Made by a program: the position numbers and the translations under genes
NCBI GenBank assembly: GCA_947311315.1
Contig: CAMZKN010000111.1
Span: 1-64,000, forward strand
Source: an uncultured Desulfobulbaceae bacterium
GTDB taxonomy: Bacteria > Desulfobacterota > Desulfobulbia > Desulfobulbales > Desulfocapsaceae
Direction: 5' to 3'
DNA: 64,000 nt
The notes under the pieces: generated by a model
Told to the model about the DNA's origin: nothing
The model's database searches: none
The model's input: the letters and a program-made list of their open reading frames with translations, nothing else
In this document: one piece after another, positions 11,233-21,184 of the stretch
Numbering within the stretch: position 1 is the stretch's first letter
Layout: each line of letters begins with the position of its first letter

Positions 11233-11423
11233 CGATTTTTCCTCATCTATAAATTGTCATTTTGTAACTGTTCCGCATACAGCAAATAATGCTGTAAAAG
11301 CACAAGATGTAACTGTTCAGAGTGCTTTATATTCGTATATTCGGGACTTCGAAGTGTATTTGTATTACTCGAGAAGGCCAGGATGGACGAAGATGCGGTG
11401 CTCTGGATAGTTACGTCATTTTA

Positions 11424-12206
11424 TCACTTTGCTGTAAGAGCGCCATCAACATAAATGGTCTGCCCTGAAACGAAACTCGACGCATTGGAGACAAGGTAAA
11501 TAACTGCGCCAACCATATCTTCAGGCATACCAATTCTGCCCATGGGTACTGCTGCTGCATATTGAGCTGCAAGTTTTGGATCTTCGGCAATATGTTTGGT
11601 ACCCGGAGTAATGACCAGGGCAGGCCCCAGAGCATTTACCCGAATACCATAGGATGCCCATTCAAGAGCAAGTGATCTGGTGATCAATTCCACAGCACCT
11701 TTGGTTGCGCAATAACCGGAGTTACCACCGGTATATCCACGAATACCACGAACAGAGGACAGGTTGACAATGGCACCACCCTTCTGGTCACGCATCACTT
11801 TACCTGCAGCCTTACAGGCAATCATGGTTCCTTTAACATTTACATTAAAGAGCTTGTCCCAGTCTTCCATTTCATACTCAAGGGCTGGATGTTTAATATT
11901 CATACCCATGGCATTAACAAGGATATCAACACGACCATATTTTTTTACCACCGTGTCAATCAGGTTCTGCACACTTTTTTCATCGGTCACATCCGAGGAA
12001 ATGGCTATGGCCTCGTTGCCGGATTCTTTGGAAATTTTTGCAGCAACCTTATCAATTGCTTCCTGATTCCTGCTTGAAACAACAACCGTTGCGCCATGGA
12101 TTCCCAAACCAAGAGCCAGAGCCTCGCCGATGCCGCCGGCACCACCGGTGACAATCGCAATTTTTCCATCCAGTTTAAAAATATCTTTCATTGCCGTTCT
12201 CCTCAA
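11424..12206 (-). CDS. Short-chain dehydrogenase/reductase
   Basis: TGGAGGIG cofactor motif and YCATKGA catalytic motif. Confidence 0.92.
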   Translation of the reverse strand: MRRTAMKDIFKLDGKIAIVTGGAGGIGEALALGLGIHGATVVVSSRNQEAIDKVAAKISKESGNEAIAISSDVTDEKSVQNLIDTVVKKYGRVDILVNAMGMNIKHPALEYEMEDWDKLFNVNVKGTMIACKAAGKVMRDQKGGAIVNLSSVRGIRGYTGGNSGYCATKGAVELITRSLALEWASYGIRVNALGPALVITPGTKHIAEDPKLAAQYAAAVPMGRIGMPEDMVGAVIYLVSNASSFVSGQTIYVDGALTAK

Positions 12207-12306
12207 AATTTATTTCTCAGTCTCCAAACCTGGAGTTTCTCTGCATACGATATTACATGTCAAATGTGGTAGGGCTTTTCAAGCAGTAACGCAAACACAC
12301 ATGGTT

Positions 12307-12702
12307 TTATGGAGTTACAATAGAGACAAGTACTTCCGCCGGCTTACCACCATTGATAATCATATCTCTTTCTTCACCGGGTGCTATATAGATCAAATCA
12401 CCTTCATTTAAGACATGTTTTTCATCAGGGCCACAAACCGTAATCGACCCTTTAACAACAAAATAGACTCGTTCTTTAGGAGAAGATGTCATTTCAGCGC
12501 CACCATTGGGCTGGAAATAGGAATAACATACTGTTGTTCTTTTTGACTGGGCTTCGGTTATTTTCTGCAGGCCATAAACCTCGGAATGCTTTGCCGCGTC
12601 GTACTGCTTACCTTCTGTATCTTTTACACTGATCATAATAAAAACCTCGTTTATGCGGATGACAAAGAGAGGTGGGAAATTGAGAAAATAACGACCACTC
12701 AA
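12307..12702 (-). CDS. Cupin domain protein
   Basis: Single-domain cupin (HVLNEGDLIYIAPGEERDMIINGG). Confidence 0.8.
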   Translation of the reverse strand: MSGRYFLNFPPLFVIRINEVFIMISVKDTEGKQYDAAKHSEVYGLQKITEAQSKRTTVCYSYFQPNGGAEMTSSPKERVYFVVKGSITVCGPDEKHVLNEGDLIYIAPGEERDMIINGGKPAEVLVSIVTP

Positions 12703-12721
12703 TTTCCCACCAGGCTAAAAA

Positions 12722-13582
12722 CTATTTAGGATCCAGTACAACTTCACCCAAATTGACATCCTTACGCATTACAAAGCTCACTTCTTTTGCAGCATAGCCA
12801 TCAACGCTCACAGCTACTGTGTAACTCTCATTTTTTTCCAGTCGCTCAAACTCAAAATCACCAAAAATATCGGTAACCGTTTCAAGATTAAGGCCGCCAC
12901 CAGTCAGTGTAACCTTCACACCAGGCGCACATTCACCTTCTTTACCGGCAAAAACAACTTCACCGGCAACAAAACGTTTTGGAATTCCAACGTATTTGAC
13001 CAGAGAGTCCGTACCAAACTCAGGATGCAGGCTTTCAACGTCAAGGCTTTTTGAAAGCTTGGCAATTTCTGAATTCTGATCATCCAAGTCACCAAAAACA
13101 AGCGCTCCAGTAGGACAGGACTCAACACAGCGGGGCTGCTTTTCGCCCTCATCAAGTCTGTGGGCACACATGGTACATTTTTGTGGAAGCTGCAGTTCAC
13201 TGTTCCAGAAAATCACCCGGTATGGACAAGCATTGACAATAGCTTCCTGTCCTTTGGCTTTCACCGGATCGATCATTACAATTCCATCATCTCTGCGGTA
13301 CACAGCACCATCTTTGGCCGCATCAATACATGGGGCGGACTCGCAATGCATACAGGGTTTAGCGATGTAAGAGATCTTTGGTTTTGGGTATTCTCCGCGC
13401 TCAATCTCGGCTACCTGCATCCAGAACTGATCGTTTAATGGCTGGGCTGCGGAATAGCCGGGATATTCATTGCCATAGTATTCATCACGACATGAAAGAA
13501 AACAGTTGTAGCAACCGTTACACTTATTGACATCTATTAATATGGAGTATCGAGACATTATATTAACCCTCCCATTTTTCAA
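12722..13582 (-). CDS. Iron-sulfur subunit of pyrogallol/phloroglucinol transhydroxylase-like Mo enzyme
   Basis: Ferredoxin-like 4Fe-4S motifs plus C-terminal carboxypeptidase-regulatory/Cna-B-like domain typical of transhydroxylase small subunits; coupled to catalytic subunit. Confidence 0.82.
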   Translation of the reverse strand: MKNGRVNIMSRYSILIDVNKCNGCYNCFLSCRDEYYGNEYPGYSAAQPLNDQFWMQVAEIERGEYPKPKISYIAKPCMHCESAPCIDAAKDGAVYRRDDGIVMIDPVKAKGQEAIVNACPYRVIFWNSELQLPQKCTMCAHRLDEGEKQPRCVESCPTGALVFGDLDDQNSEIAKLSKSLDVESLHPEFGTDSLVKYVGIPKRFVAGEVVFAGKEGECAPGVKVTLTGGGLNLETVTDIFGDFEFERLEKNESYTVAVSVDGYAAKEVSFVMRKDVNLGEVVLDPK

Positions 13583-16079
13583 TTTCGATGAGACATGAAT
13601 TCGGGGTCATTCCCGGTACATTTTTAGAAAGCATACGTGAAGGTGTAAGCATGTTCACGCAACCACCCCTATCAGGCGAATCTGCATCACCCGGAGTAAG
13701 GGGATCGTACTTGGCCGATGATGCATAGCTGTGAATGACGCCAAGACGTACCCTTTCAGTAACTACAGCAATACAGAGTACAGAAGCGCGATCGTTATAG
13801 AGTCTAACGATATCATTATTCTGAATACCACGCAGCTTTGCATCTTCAGGATGCAAACGTGCCGGCCACCATGCGTACCCGTCTTTTTTGACCCGGTGTA
13901 TAGGAATATCATCAAGCCAATCCGTATGCTTGTCATAGTGACAATGGAAAGTGAATCGTGGATGAGGTGACAAAAGTTGCAGCGGATATTTTTCATAAAT
14001 ATCACTGTGATGCCCTTCCCAACTTGGGAGATAATGGGGAGAAACCGGTCTCTCTTCATCATCCGGGAAATGAGCCTTCAGGCTCTCTGAAACAAATTCA
14101 ATTTTACCACTGTATGTACCGAGTTCTTTCCCTTGCAACGTACCACGCTTTGGATTGTTGGTATCGGGTGTATCGCAATCCCTGCCCTCTGCAAACCATC
14201 GCAGAGAAGGTGTCGATTTATAATCATCAGGGATGTTGATAATATGGTAGCCTTTTTTATTGAACTCTTCCCAACTGACCTGCTCTGGCAAATCCGAGGA
14301 ATCAAAGAATGCCTTAACCCATTCCAGTTCAGTCTTGCCGTCGGTGAATTTTTCTTTTATGCCAAGCCTATCGCTAATCAAAGAAAAAATCTCAAAATCC
14401 GATTTTGATTCCCACATCGGTTCCAGACATTTTTGCTGTCGAACAACTATCCGATAATTACAACCGCTGGATGCATGGCAGGTGTAGCCGCCACAAGCGC
14501 CCCACTCACCAACATCATCACGCTCAAAGTTTGTGCATGCAGGCAGGATAATATCGGCCATACGGGTTTCACTGTTGAACCAGATATCCTGATTGACAAC
14601 AAATTCAAGTTTAGGGCTCTGATACATTCTTACCCATTTGCTGGTATCACTCATAGTGCCGATAAACGATCCACCATAGCGGTAAAACAGCTTTATTTCG
14701 GAATATCCTTCCATCGGATACTCAAAGTGGGTGAACTGCTGCTCCAGAGATTGCCCGCAAAATCCTTCTCCATACCAGCTTACTGGTGGATCAAGGACAG
14801 CATCCGGCAGGGTAAGTCTGTACAAACGCTGTTTGGTTGGATTAATGGGAATACTTTTGGCTATACTTGCAGTGGAAACCCGACCCTGGAGATCAGCATA
14901 AGCAGGAAACCAAGTTGTCGTCTCTGAAGGTGCACCCATGGTAGTTCCCCAGATGGTACGACCAGGTTTACCAAGCCCCTGCATACCCTGCAAAAGAACC
15001 ATCATTCTGGCCCACTCCGTACCATATGCCTGACGACAGGCGCCACCTTCACCACCACGGGCGCCACCGGAAAGTATCGTTCTCTTGGCTGCCCATTCTC
15101 TTGCCAGAGCGCGAATTACCCTGGCTTTTATGCCGGATTCTTCTTCTGCCCATTCAGGAGTCTTTGGCTGTCCATCGGTCTCACCGAGGACATACTTCTT
15201 AAATTCATCAAAGCCTACTGTTCTCTCTTTGACATACTCTTTATCGTAAATATCTTCTGTGATCCAGACATGGGCAATGGACATGGCAAGCGCGGTATCG
15301 GTACCGATTCTTGGAGCCAGCCATTTGCCTTCCATAACGCCTGCGGTGTAATTGTGAAAGGGGTCGATAAAGACCATCTTCACACCTTTTTCTTTCAACC
15401 ACTGACGCCAGAGAACAGAATCCTGTCCAGTGTATGTACCACGGGTGGTGTCCGGATCATTTGACCAGAGAACAATCATCTCGGCATTTTTCAGGGAATC
15501 TTCCAGAAGGTCATACTGTTCAGGCATGCCAAGACGCCAGAAAAAACCGTAGGTGTGTGTTGCCCCCCAATGCCACCCTTCCCAGCTATCAGGATTATCA
15601 AGAACCGGAGTAAATTCCAGCAGGTTCATAAAGCGGGCAAAGGGACCCATTTTGTAACCGACAATGCCCCAGTTATGATGGGAGGATGTCATACCACTGA
15701 TGGCAGAACCACCATAAGTATCTTTAACTCTTTTGATCTCACTGGTAACGATGTCAAGTGCCTCATCCCAGGAGATACGTTCGTAAGGGGATTTACCACG
15801 ATTTTGCGGATTGCGTTCGCCGTTGGGATCAAAATCCACACGTTTCATCGGATATTTGATACGCTCTTCTGAATAGAGCCTGCGCCTGTCCGCATGGACA
15901 TATGGTGCCACGGCAAATTTTTTCGGCGGGGAATATTTTTTACCACCGGCCTCAATTGTCCATGATTTGAAATCCTTTTCGTCTGCGACCAGCGGACGCA
16001 TTCTCGTCACTTTGCCGTCTTTTACGTATACACTGACTGGTCCGGCGTTGGTGCAGTTTGTAAAAACTTGTTCACTCAT
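13563..16079 (-). CDS. Mo/W-bis-MGD oxidoreductase, pyrogallol/phloroglucinol transhydroxylase large-subunit family
   Basis: 838 aa; motifs SSHHNWGIVGY, DNPDSWEGWHW, RLGMPEQYDLLED align with remembered Pelobacter acidigallici AthL. Confidence 0.82.
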   Translation of the reverse strand: MSEQVFTNCTNAGPVSVYVKDGKVTRMRPLVADEKDFKSWTIEAGGKKYSPPKKFAVAPYVHADRRRLYSEERIKYPMKRVDFDPNGERNPQNRGKSPYERISWDEALDIVTSEIKRVKDTYGGSAISGMTSSHHNWGIVGYKMGPFARFMNLLEFTPVLDNPDSWEGWHWGATHTYGFFWRLGMPEQYDLLEDSLKNAEMIVLWSNDPDTTRGTYTGQDSVLWRQWLKEKGVKMVFIDPFHNYTAGVMEGKWLAPRIGTDTALAMSIAHVWITEDIYDKEYVKERTVGFDEFKKYVLGETDGQPKTPEWAEEESGIKARVIRALAREWAAKRTILSGGARGGEGGACRQAYGTEWARMMVLLQGMQGLGKPGRTIWGTTMGAPSETTTWFPAYADLQGRVSTASIAKSIPINPTKQRLYRLTLPDAVLDPPVSWYGEGFCGQSLEQQFTHFEYPMEGYSEIKLFYRYGGSFIGTMSDTSKWVRMYQSPKLEFVVNQDIWFNSETRMADIILPACTNFERDDVGEWGACGGYTCHASSGCNYRIVVRQQKCLEPMWESKSDFEIFSLISDRLGIKEKFTDGKTELEWVKAFFDSSDLPEQVSWEEFNKKGYHIINIPDDYKSTPSLRWFAEGRDCDTPDTNNPKRGTLQGKELGTYSGKIEFVSESLKAHFPDDEERPVSPHYLPSWEGHHSDIYEKYPLQLLSPHPRFTFHCHYDKHTDWLDDIPIHRVKKDGYAWWPARLHPEDAKLRGIQNNDIVRLYNDRASVLCIAVVTERVRLGVIHSYASSAKYDPLTPGDADSPDRGGCVNMLTPSRMLSKNVPGMTPNSCLIEIEKWEG

Positions 16080-16453
16080 AATTTAACCTCCCGGATTAAA
16101 TAACTCTCTATCATTATTATAAAAACTTGCTCCTGATTCAAAGAAGTCATATCTTCCGCCTCCAAAAATCAGTCACAATGTATCGTATAATGAAATCACA
16201 ATACCGACATACGAAACTAATAATACACGGCCCTGCCTACATGTCAAGATCATTTTACATGCAATCTCCAACCTTTCAATTATCCGTTTATATATTGTAT
16301 ATCACTATGTTACTTCATACTTTAATAAAATGTGTTTTCATTTTTTTCATGAAATATCTTGACAGAAAGGACGCGACACTCTAATAAGTTCCAACATGCG
16401 AGACACAAGGCAGATATACGAAACGTTATTATCAGAGTACGGGGAATGTTACA

Positions 16454-17239
16454 TTGCAGAGTACTACACACATCACAACAAAAGCAGCAAACAGCTCGTC
16501 AGCGGAAAAGGCTCTCTCCATTCTACTCGCGTTCACACCTTACAACAATGAGATGGGGACAACCGAACTCAGCGTTAAACTCGGTTTGCATAAATCCACA
16601 ACCAGCCGTTTAATAAAACTGCTGGTTGCCACACACTTTCTCCAGCAAAATCCTCTTACCAAAAAATATATGCTTGGCAGATCGGCCCTGCGCATTGGTC
16701 ATGCAACGACCAGATCTCTTGACAGCAAGCTGCTTGCGGTCGCCCAACCCTGCCTTATGGAACTCTCTCAGATGCTAGGCGAAAGTGTTGCCCTTGAAAT
16801 GCTTTCGGGAACTAATGTAGTGCTCGCACTGCACGTGGAGGGGCCCAGCCATATACGTTTTAATTTCCAGCAGGGCGAACAGGTTCCAATAAATGTTGCC
16901 GCAGGTGCAAAGGTCATACTCTCCCACAGTGATCCTAAATTTGTGGAGCTCTGCCTCGAACAGGACTTCCCTGTATTTAACGATTCCACCATTGTTTCAA
17001 AAAAACAGTACCGCCAGCTGCTCAAAAGCATCAGAAAAGATGGCATCGCCTATGACAAAGGTGAGAGGTATATCGATACCCATGCCATGGCAACGCCCAT
17101 CTACGATCTCGAAGGCTCAACCAAAGCGGCTGTGGTTGTCGCAGGCCCTGCCTTTCGCCTCACCGATACATTTCTGCAATCGGCGGCCCCGGCTTTAAAA
17201 GCCACTGCTGAAAAGATTTCAAGACTGCTCTTTTATTAG
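16454..17239 (+). CDS. IclR family transcriptional regulator
   Basis: N-terminal wHTH (AEKALSILLAFTPYNNEMGTTELSVKLGLHKSTTSRLIKLL) and IclR ligand domain; divergent from Mo-enzyme operon. Confidence 0.92.
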   Translation: MQSTTHITTKAANSSSAEKALSILLAFTPYNNEMGTTELSVKLGLHKSTTSRLIKLLVATHFLQQNPLTKKYMLGRSALRIGHATTRSLDSKLLAVAQPCLMELSQMLGESVALEMLSGTNVVLALHVEGPSHIRFNFQQGEQVPINVAAGAKVILSHSDPKFVELCLEQDFPVFNDSTIVSKKQYRQLLKSIRKDGIAYDKGERYIDTHAMATPIYDLEGSTKAAVVVAGPAFRLTDTFLQSAAPALKATAEKISRLLFY

Positions 17240-17277
17240 TGCGTTGCTACATAAAAATAGCAATAAATAGAAGGAAT

Positions 17278-17484
17278 TCAGCACCCTTCAACGGCAGCTT
17301 TCTTTGCCGTTTTCACCTTCACCTTGTCCCCTTTTTTAATTTTTGAGGTTCCCTTTCCACAGTCAAGAATAACTACACTATCAGTTATTTCAGTTACCGT
17401 ACATCTCACTGTGGCCGCAAAAACTCCATTTGCATGCAGCAGAAAACTTGCCCCAATTACCACCATCATCATAACTTTTTTCAT
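17278..17484 (-). CDS. Small secreted protein of unknown function
   Basis: 68 aa ORF with signal-peptide-like N-terminus (MKKVMMMVVIGASFLLHANGVFA). Confidence 0.6.
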   Translation of the reverse strand: MKKVMMMVVIGASFLLHANGVFAATVRCTVTEITDSVVILDCGKGTSKIKKGDKVKVKTAKKAAVEGC

Positions 17485-17659
17485 CTGTTTTTCTCCTCTG
17501 TTGTTTGTAATTCCATTTTTTCAACCTCACCAACAATTCACCGCCAGCTTGCCAACAACTGTACGCAAACTAAATATGAAATACTAGACAACATGGGGGG
17601 ATATAAGGATCGATGAGACCCGATGTCGGGTCGATATGGATAAAACCAGAAAAAGACAG

Positions 17660-20600
17660 TTATGGAGCTTCGCTCATCCTCCCCAACTCATGCACAAAGA
17701 CGTCACCAATGCCATGAGTTTCTGCAAGCTCAATCACCCTCTGGTGATGGGTAAAAAGCAGTACCTGCGTTGTTTGTGACAACTCTGATAATATTTCCAG
17801 ACAAACACGAGTACGTTTATCATCAAAACCGATAAGGATATCGTCAACTATAAACGGCAACGATTCACCCTTACTTAAATGCTGTTCAAGGCTTGCAAGA
17901 CGAAGAGCAAGATAAAGTTGATCACGGGTTCCATCGCTCATCCCCCCAACTGCCACCTCTTTTTCGTCGGGGCGAACACCGAGAAGAATCGGCTTGCCAT
18001 TGTCCAGTTCATCCCGCAACCCTTTATAAGAACCAAGGGTCATTCTTGTAAATATCTCCCCCGCTCTAGCCATGACAGGCGCCTGATTTTTCTTGCGATA
18101 TTCTTCAATTTTCTGCTCTAAGATAAGAGCTGCCGTGCGCTGACGAAGATAGCGTTGGACTCCTGAAACTATGATGGCACGATGTTGCTCTGCCTCTTCA
18201 GATGCAAGAGCTGCAATACCGCTGTCATCTTTTGCCTCGATCTCACTTACCAGCATCTGTCGTGTATCCCGCAGAGTATCCCGACTCTCCTGAAGTTCTG
18301 TGAGCTCTGCCACAACACGTTCCAGTTCACTCTCTATTATATCATTATCCAGCTCGTGCGCTTCCTTCTTCAACTCCTGAACAGTCAAACCATCGCCATT
18401 TCGCATGAGCTCCTGTTCGAGGGTTTCGAGTTTTTGACGCAAAATCCTGGCCTTTTTCGATTTATCGCTTGCCTGTTGCAACTCATCGTCATTTTCCGCT
18501 CCAGCCATTTTTTTTAACTCGGCAAATTGTTTGTCTGCGTTGCTAATCGTTATATCGGCTTCTTCGATTTCTTCTCGTATTTCACGACCCTGTACTTCGA
18601 TCTTTTTCAGACTTGCTCTTGCTTCACGGGCCGAATTCAGGTCACGATGCAGTTGTGCCGCTATACCATTGGGCTCCAGTCCATCACTTTTAAAACCAAT
18701 CGCATCTGTAAATGCAAACACCGCTGTATTAAATTTCTCAACAACCTGATCAATTCCATAAATACGTTTCCGCAGCTCTTCGGACTGGTCCAGTTTTTCA
18801 AAAAATGCCACCAATCGGTCAAATGTTTCAGACGCAGGTTCCGGATGAACGTCAAGTGGTAGCCCCAGACCATCAATAGCCTTTACCCATTCGCCCCTCC
18901 AGTTGTCCTGTTCACTGTCAATTACCTGCAGTTCTTCATCAATTCTTTTCTGGCGAATTCTCAAATCTTCAAGCAGATGATCTAATTGACGCCTTTTCTC
19001 AAGGGCCGACTCTTCCTTTTCAATGCGCTGTTCGCAAAAAACAATCATCGCCTCAAGGCTCATGTTCTTCAAGTCAATCAGGCTGTCAAATTTGGATATT
19101 TGCCGGGAAATATTCTCCTTTAATACAGCACAATCTCCATTGAGCTTTCTAGCGTCATTTACAATATCAGCGGCAAGCTGAACATTTGCTGAAAGCGCCT
19201 CTACCTTGAGCAACCATTGTCTCATCTCTCTTGGTGTTCCTACCTCGATCGCTGTTGACCTCCAGATTTCTCCCCATTTTTTCTGACAATCTTCTCTTGC
19301 CTTAACCGCAAGACGATTCTTCTTCTCAGTATCCAACAATTGAGAAGTAAGATCTTCAATTTGCACCTCAAGATCGGCCCGTTTTGCCACCTGATCTGCA
19401 GCTAGACGAAGCTGATCTGACACGCGGTCTGCACCCTCAACTTTCTCTTCATAAAAGGCAGCAAGGTCAGTGGAGGGTGATATTTGCACACTATTCACGT
19501 CAACGACATCTTTGTGAATGTATGTACTCCTGATAAGACTCCATCCTCTGTTCCGAATATTTCGCGATTCTTCCAGATCCAGAAGTGTGGGTACCTCGTC
19601 CGTCAACAGCAGTACTTTTTTCGTATGCTCTTTCTGTTTTTTTTCCTCTTCAAGCTCCTCTTTTTTACGGTTGAGATCCCGAAGTTGTTCTTCGAGATCA
19701 TCGATATTTTTCTCGAACAGATCCAAAGTAGCAGTCACCGGCATAGCCATCTGCAAAAGCTCATCAACACTGCCCATAAATCTGCCAAGACGTTTACGTT
19801 CAAGCTCACAACCAGTTCTGGCCGCCCGCTCACGTTTTTCTATTTCCAGTAATCGCTGTTCCAGGTCACCACTTTTTCTGGCAGTAGCAACAGATGCTTT
19901 TAATTCACCAAGATCAACATTCAACTGCGATAGCCCTGCACGTTCCTTTCCGGCACGTTGCTGTTCATTTTGATTATCACGTCGAAGAGAGAGAGCATTT
20001 TCACGTTTTTGCTGTAAAAGACTGTGCTTTTGCACCAGTGCCGCAAGCCACTTTTTTTTGTTTAGCAGCGGGCGCAGTTGTTCCGCATCATCAACAACAA
20101 TATCAGGCCGCACACCTTTTAACAGAGCCTCCGCATCATTACGCAGCAGACGCCGTTTCCCATCCTGTTGTGGACGATCTTTGACTGTTTTTTCGACAGC
20201 ACCCAGTTCTTTATAGATGGAAAGAATTGACTCTTCTTTGTTCAGCAACTTATTATTAATATTCAATGACTGTACTTCTTTCTCCAACCGTAGAGCTTTC
20301 GCCTTTGCCCTCTCTTTAGTTTCCAGAGCAATCTGTAAACGCTCACTCCACCTTTTCCTCTTTTCGTCAAAGTCTTCCGGCAGGAGCAGTACCTTTCCCT
20401 GCTCCGCAATCCGGTGGGTGAGTTCTCTATGTTCTGCCAGAACAGCCTTTACACGATTACAACGGGCCAACCGATTTCTCTCTCTGGTTTTTACACCAAT
20501 ATCCTCTTCAACCTCACGAATGTGGATAAGGGTTTCTGCCAGTTGTTTTTGCAGGCTCTTCCATTCCGCAACAGGAAGACTCGCCTCTTTTATTCGCTTC

Positions 20601-21184
20601 CTGGCCTCCTTAAAATCCGCCACCGCCCTGTTAATTCGCTTTTGCGAAGCTCTCGGTGCAAACAACTCTTCAGCGCTGCTGTGCAGCTCAGTAAGAATCT
20701 TTCTAAAGCCAGCCGTGCCGACTGCCGCGCTCAACAACGCCTGGCCCAAGTCTCCTGATTCATGCAATAATTCTTTCCCCCCTGCGACCAGGCCGGGATG
20801 ATCAATTCCATAGAATTTTCGAAACAGAACTTCATCCATTCCAACCGGCAAAAAAGAAAGCAATATTGAATCGTCCAGAACCGTATCCGAACATGGTTCC
20901 AGCAAGGTTCCCTTTATCCCCTTTCGTCGAACAAATTCCAGTTCTTCACCCGTGGAAAGCCTAAGTTTCCCGCCAAGTCGTAATTGCGGATTGCTGTGGA
21001 GAAAATTATCTTTTGTACGAACAGGGATACCAAAAAGCCAGGCGATAAGGGCTCTCAAAGATGTACTTTTCCCCGCTTCATTATCTCCATATATTAGATG
21101 CAATCCCTGCTCTCCGCCGGAAAGATCCAGCGTTTTATCGGTAAAATGCCCATAGCTGATCAGATCAAAACGGTCTATTCTCAC
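17660..21184 (-). CDS. YhaN/SbcC-like AAA ATPase (coiled-coil SMC-type)
   Basis: Walker A YGDNEAGKSTSLRALI, long coiled coil, C-terminal ABC signature; 4-nt overlap with nuclease gene. Confidence 0.9.
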   Translation of the reverse strand: MRIDRFDLISYGHFTDKTLDLSGGEQGLHLIYGDNEAGKSTSLRALIAWLFGIPVRTKDNFLHSNPQLRLGGKLRLSTGEELEFVRRKGIKGTLLEPCSDTVLDDSILLSFLPVGMDEVLFRKFYGIDHPGLVAGGKELLHESGDLGQALLSAAVGTAGFRKILTELHSSAEELFAPRASQKRINRAVADFKEARKRIKEASLPVAEWKSLQKQLAETLIHIREVEEDIGVKTRERNRLARCNRVKAVLAEHRELTHRIAEQGKVLLLPEDFDEKRKRWSERLQIALETKERAKAKALRLEKEVQSLNINNKLLNKEESILSIYKELGAVEKTVKDRPQQDGKRRLLRNDAEALLKGVRPDIVVDDAEQLRPLLNKKKWLAALVQKHSLLQQKRENALSLRRDNQNEQQRAGKERAGLSQLNVDLGELKASVATARKSGDLEQRLLEIEKRERAARTGCELERKRLGRFMGSVDELLQMAMPVTATLDLFEKNIDDLEEQLRDLNRKKEELEEEKKQKEHTKKVLLLTDEVPTLLDLEESRNIRNRGWSLIRSTYIHKDVVDVNSVQISPSTDLAAFYEEKVEGADRVSDQLRLAADQVAKRADLEVQIEDLTSQLLDTEKKNRLAVKAREDCQKKWGEIWRSTAIEVGTPREMRQWLLKVEALSANVQLAADIVNDARKLNGDCAVLKENISRQISKFDSLIDLKNMSLEAMIVFCEQRIEKEESALEKRRQLDHLLEDLRIRQKRIDEELQVIDSEQDNWRGEWVKAIDGLGLPLDVHPEPASETFDRLVAFFEKLDQSEELRKRIYGIDQVVEKFNTAVFAFTDAIGFKSDGLEPNGIAAQLHRDLNSAREARASLKKIEVQGREIREEIEEADITISNADKQFAELKKMAGAENDDELQQASDKSKKARILRQKLETLEQELMRNGDGLTVQELKKEAHELDNDIIESELERVVAELTELQESRDTLRDTRQMLVSEIEAKDDSGIAALASEEAEQHRAIIVSGVQRYLRQRTAALILEQKIEEYRKKNQAPVMARAGEIFTRMTLGSYKGLRDELDNGKPILLGVRPDEKEVAVGGMSDGTRDQLYLALRLASLEQHLSKGESLPFIVDDILIGFDDKRTRVCLEILSELSQTTQVLLFTHHQRVIELAETHGIGDVFVHELGRMSEAP

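Noticed and set aside
16160-16425. Repeated atacgaaac motifs in the iclR/Mo-operon intergenic region as an IclR operator
   Set aside because: Only two imperfect, widely spaced copies without a convincing palindrome; insufficient support.
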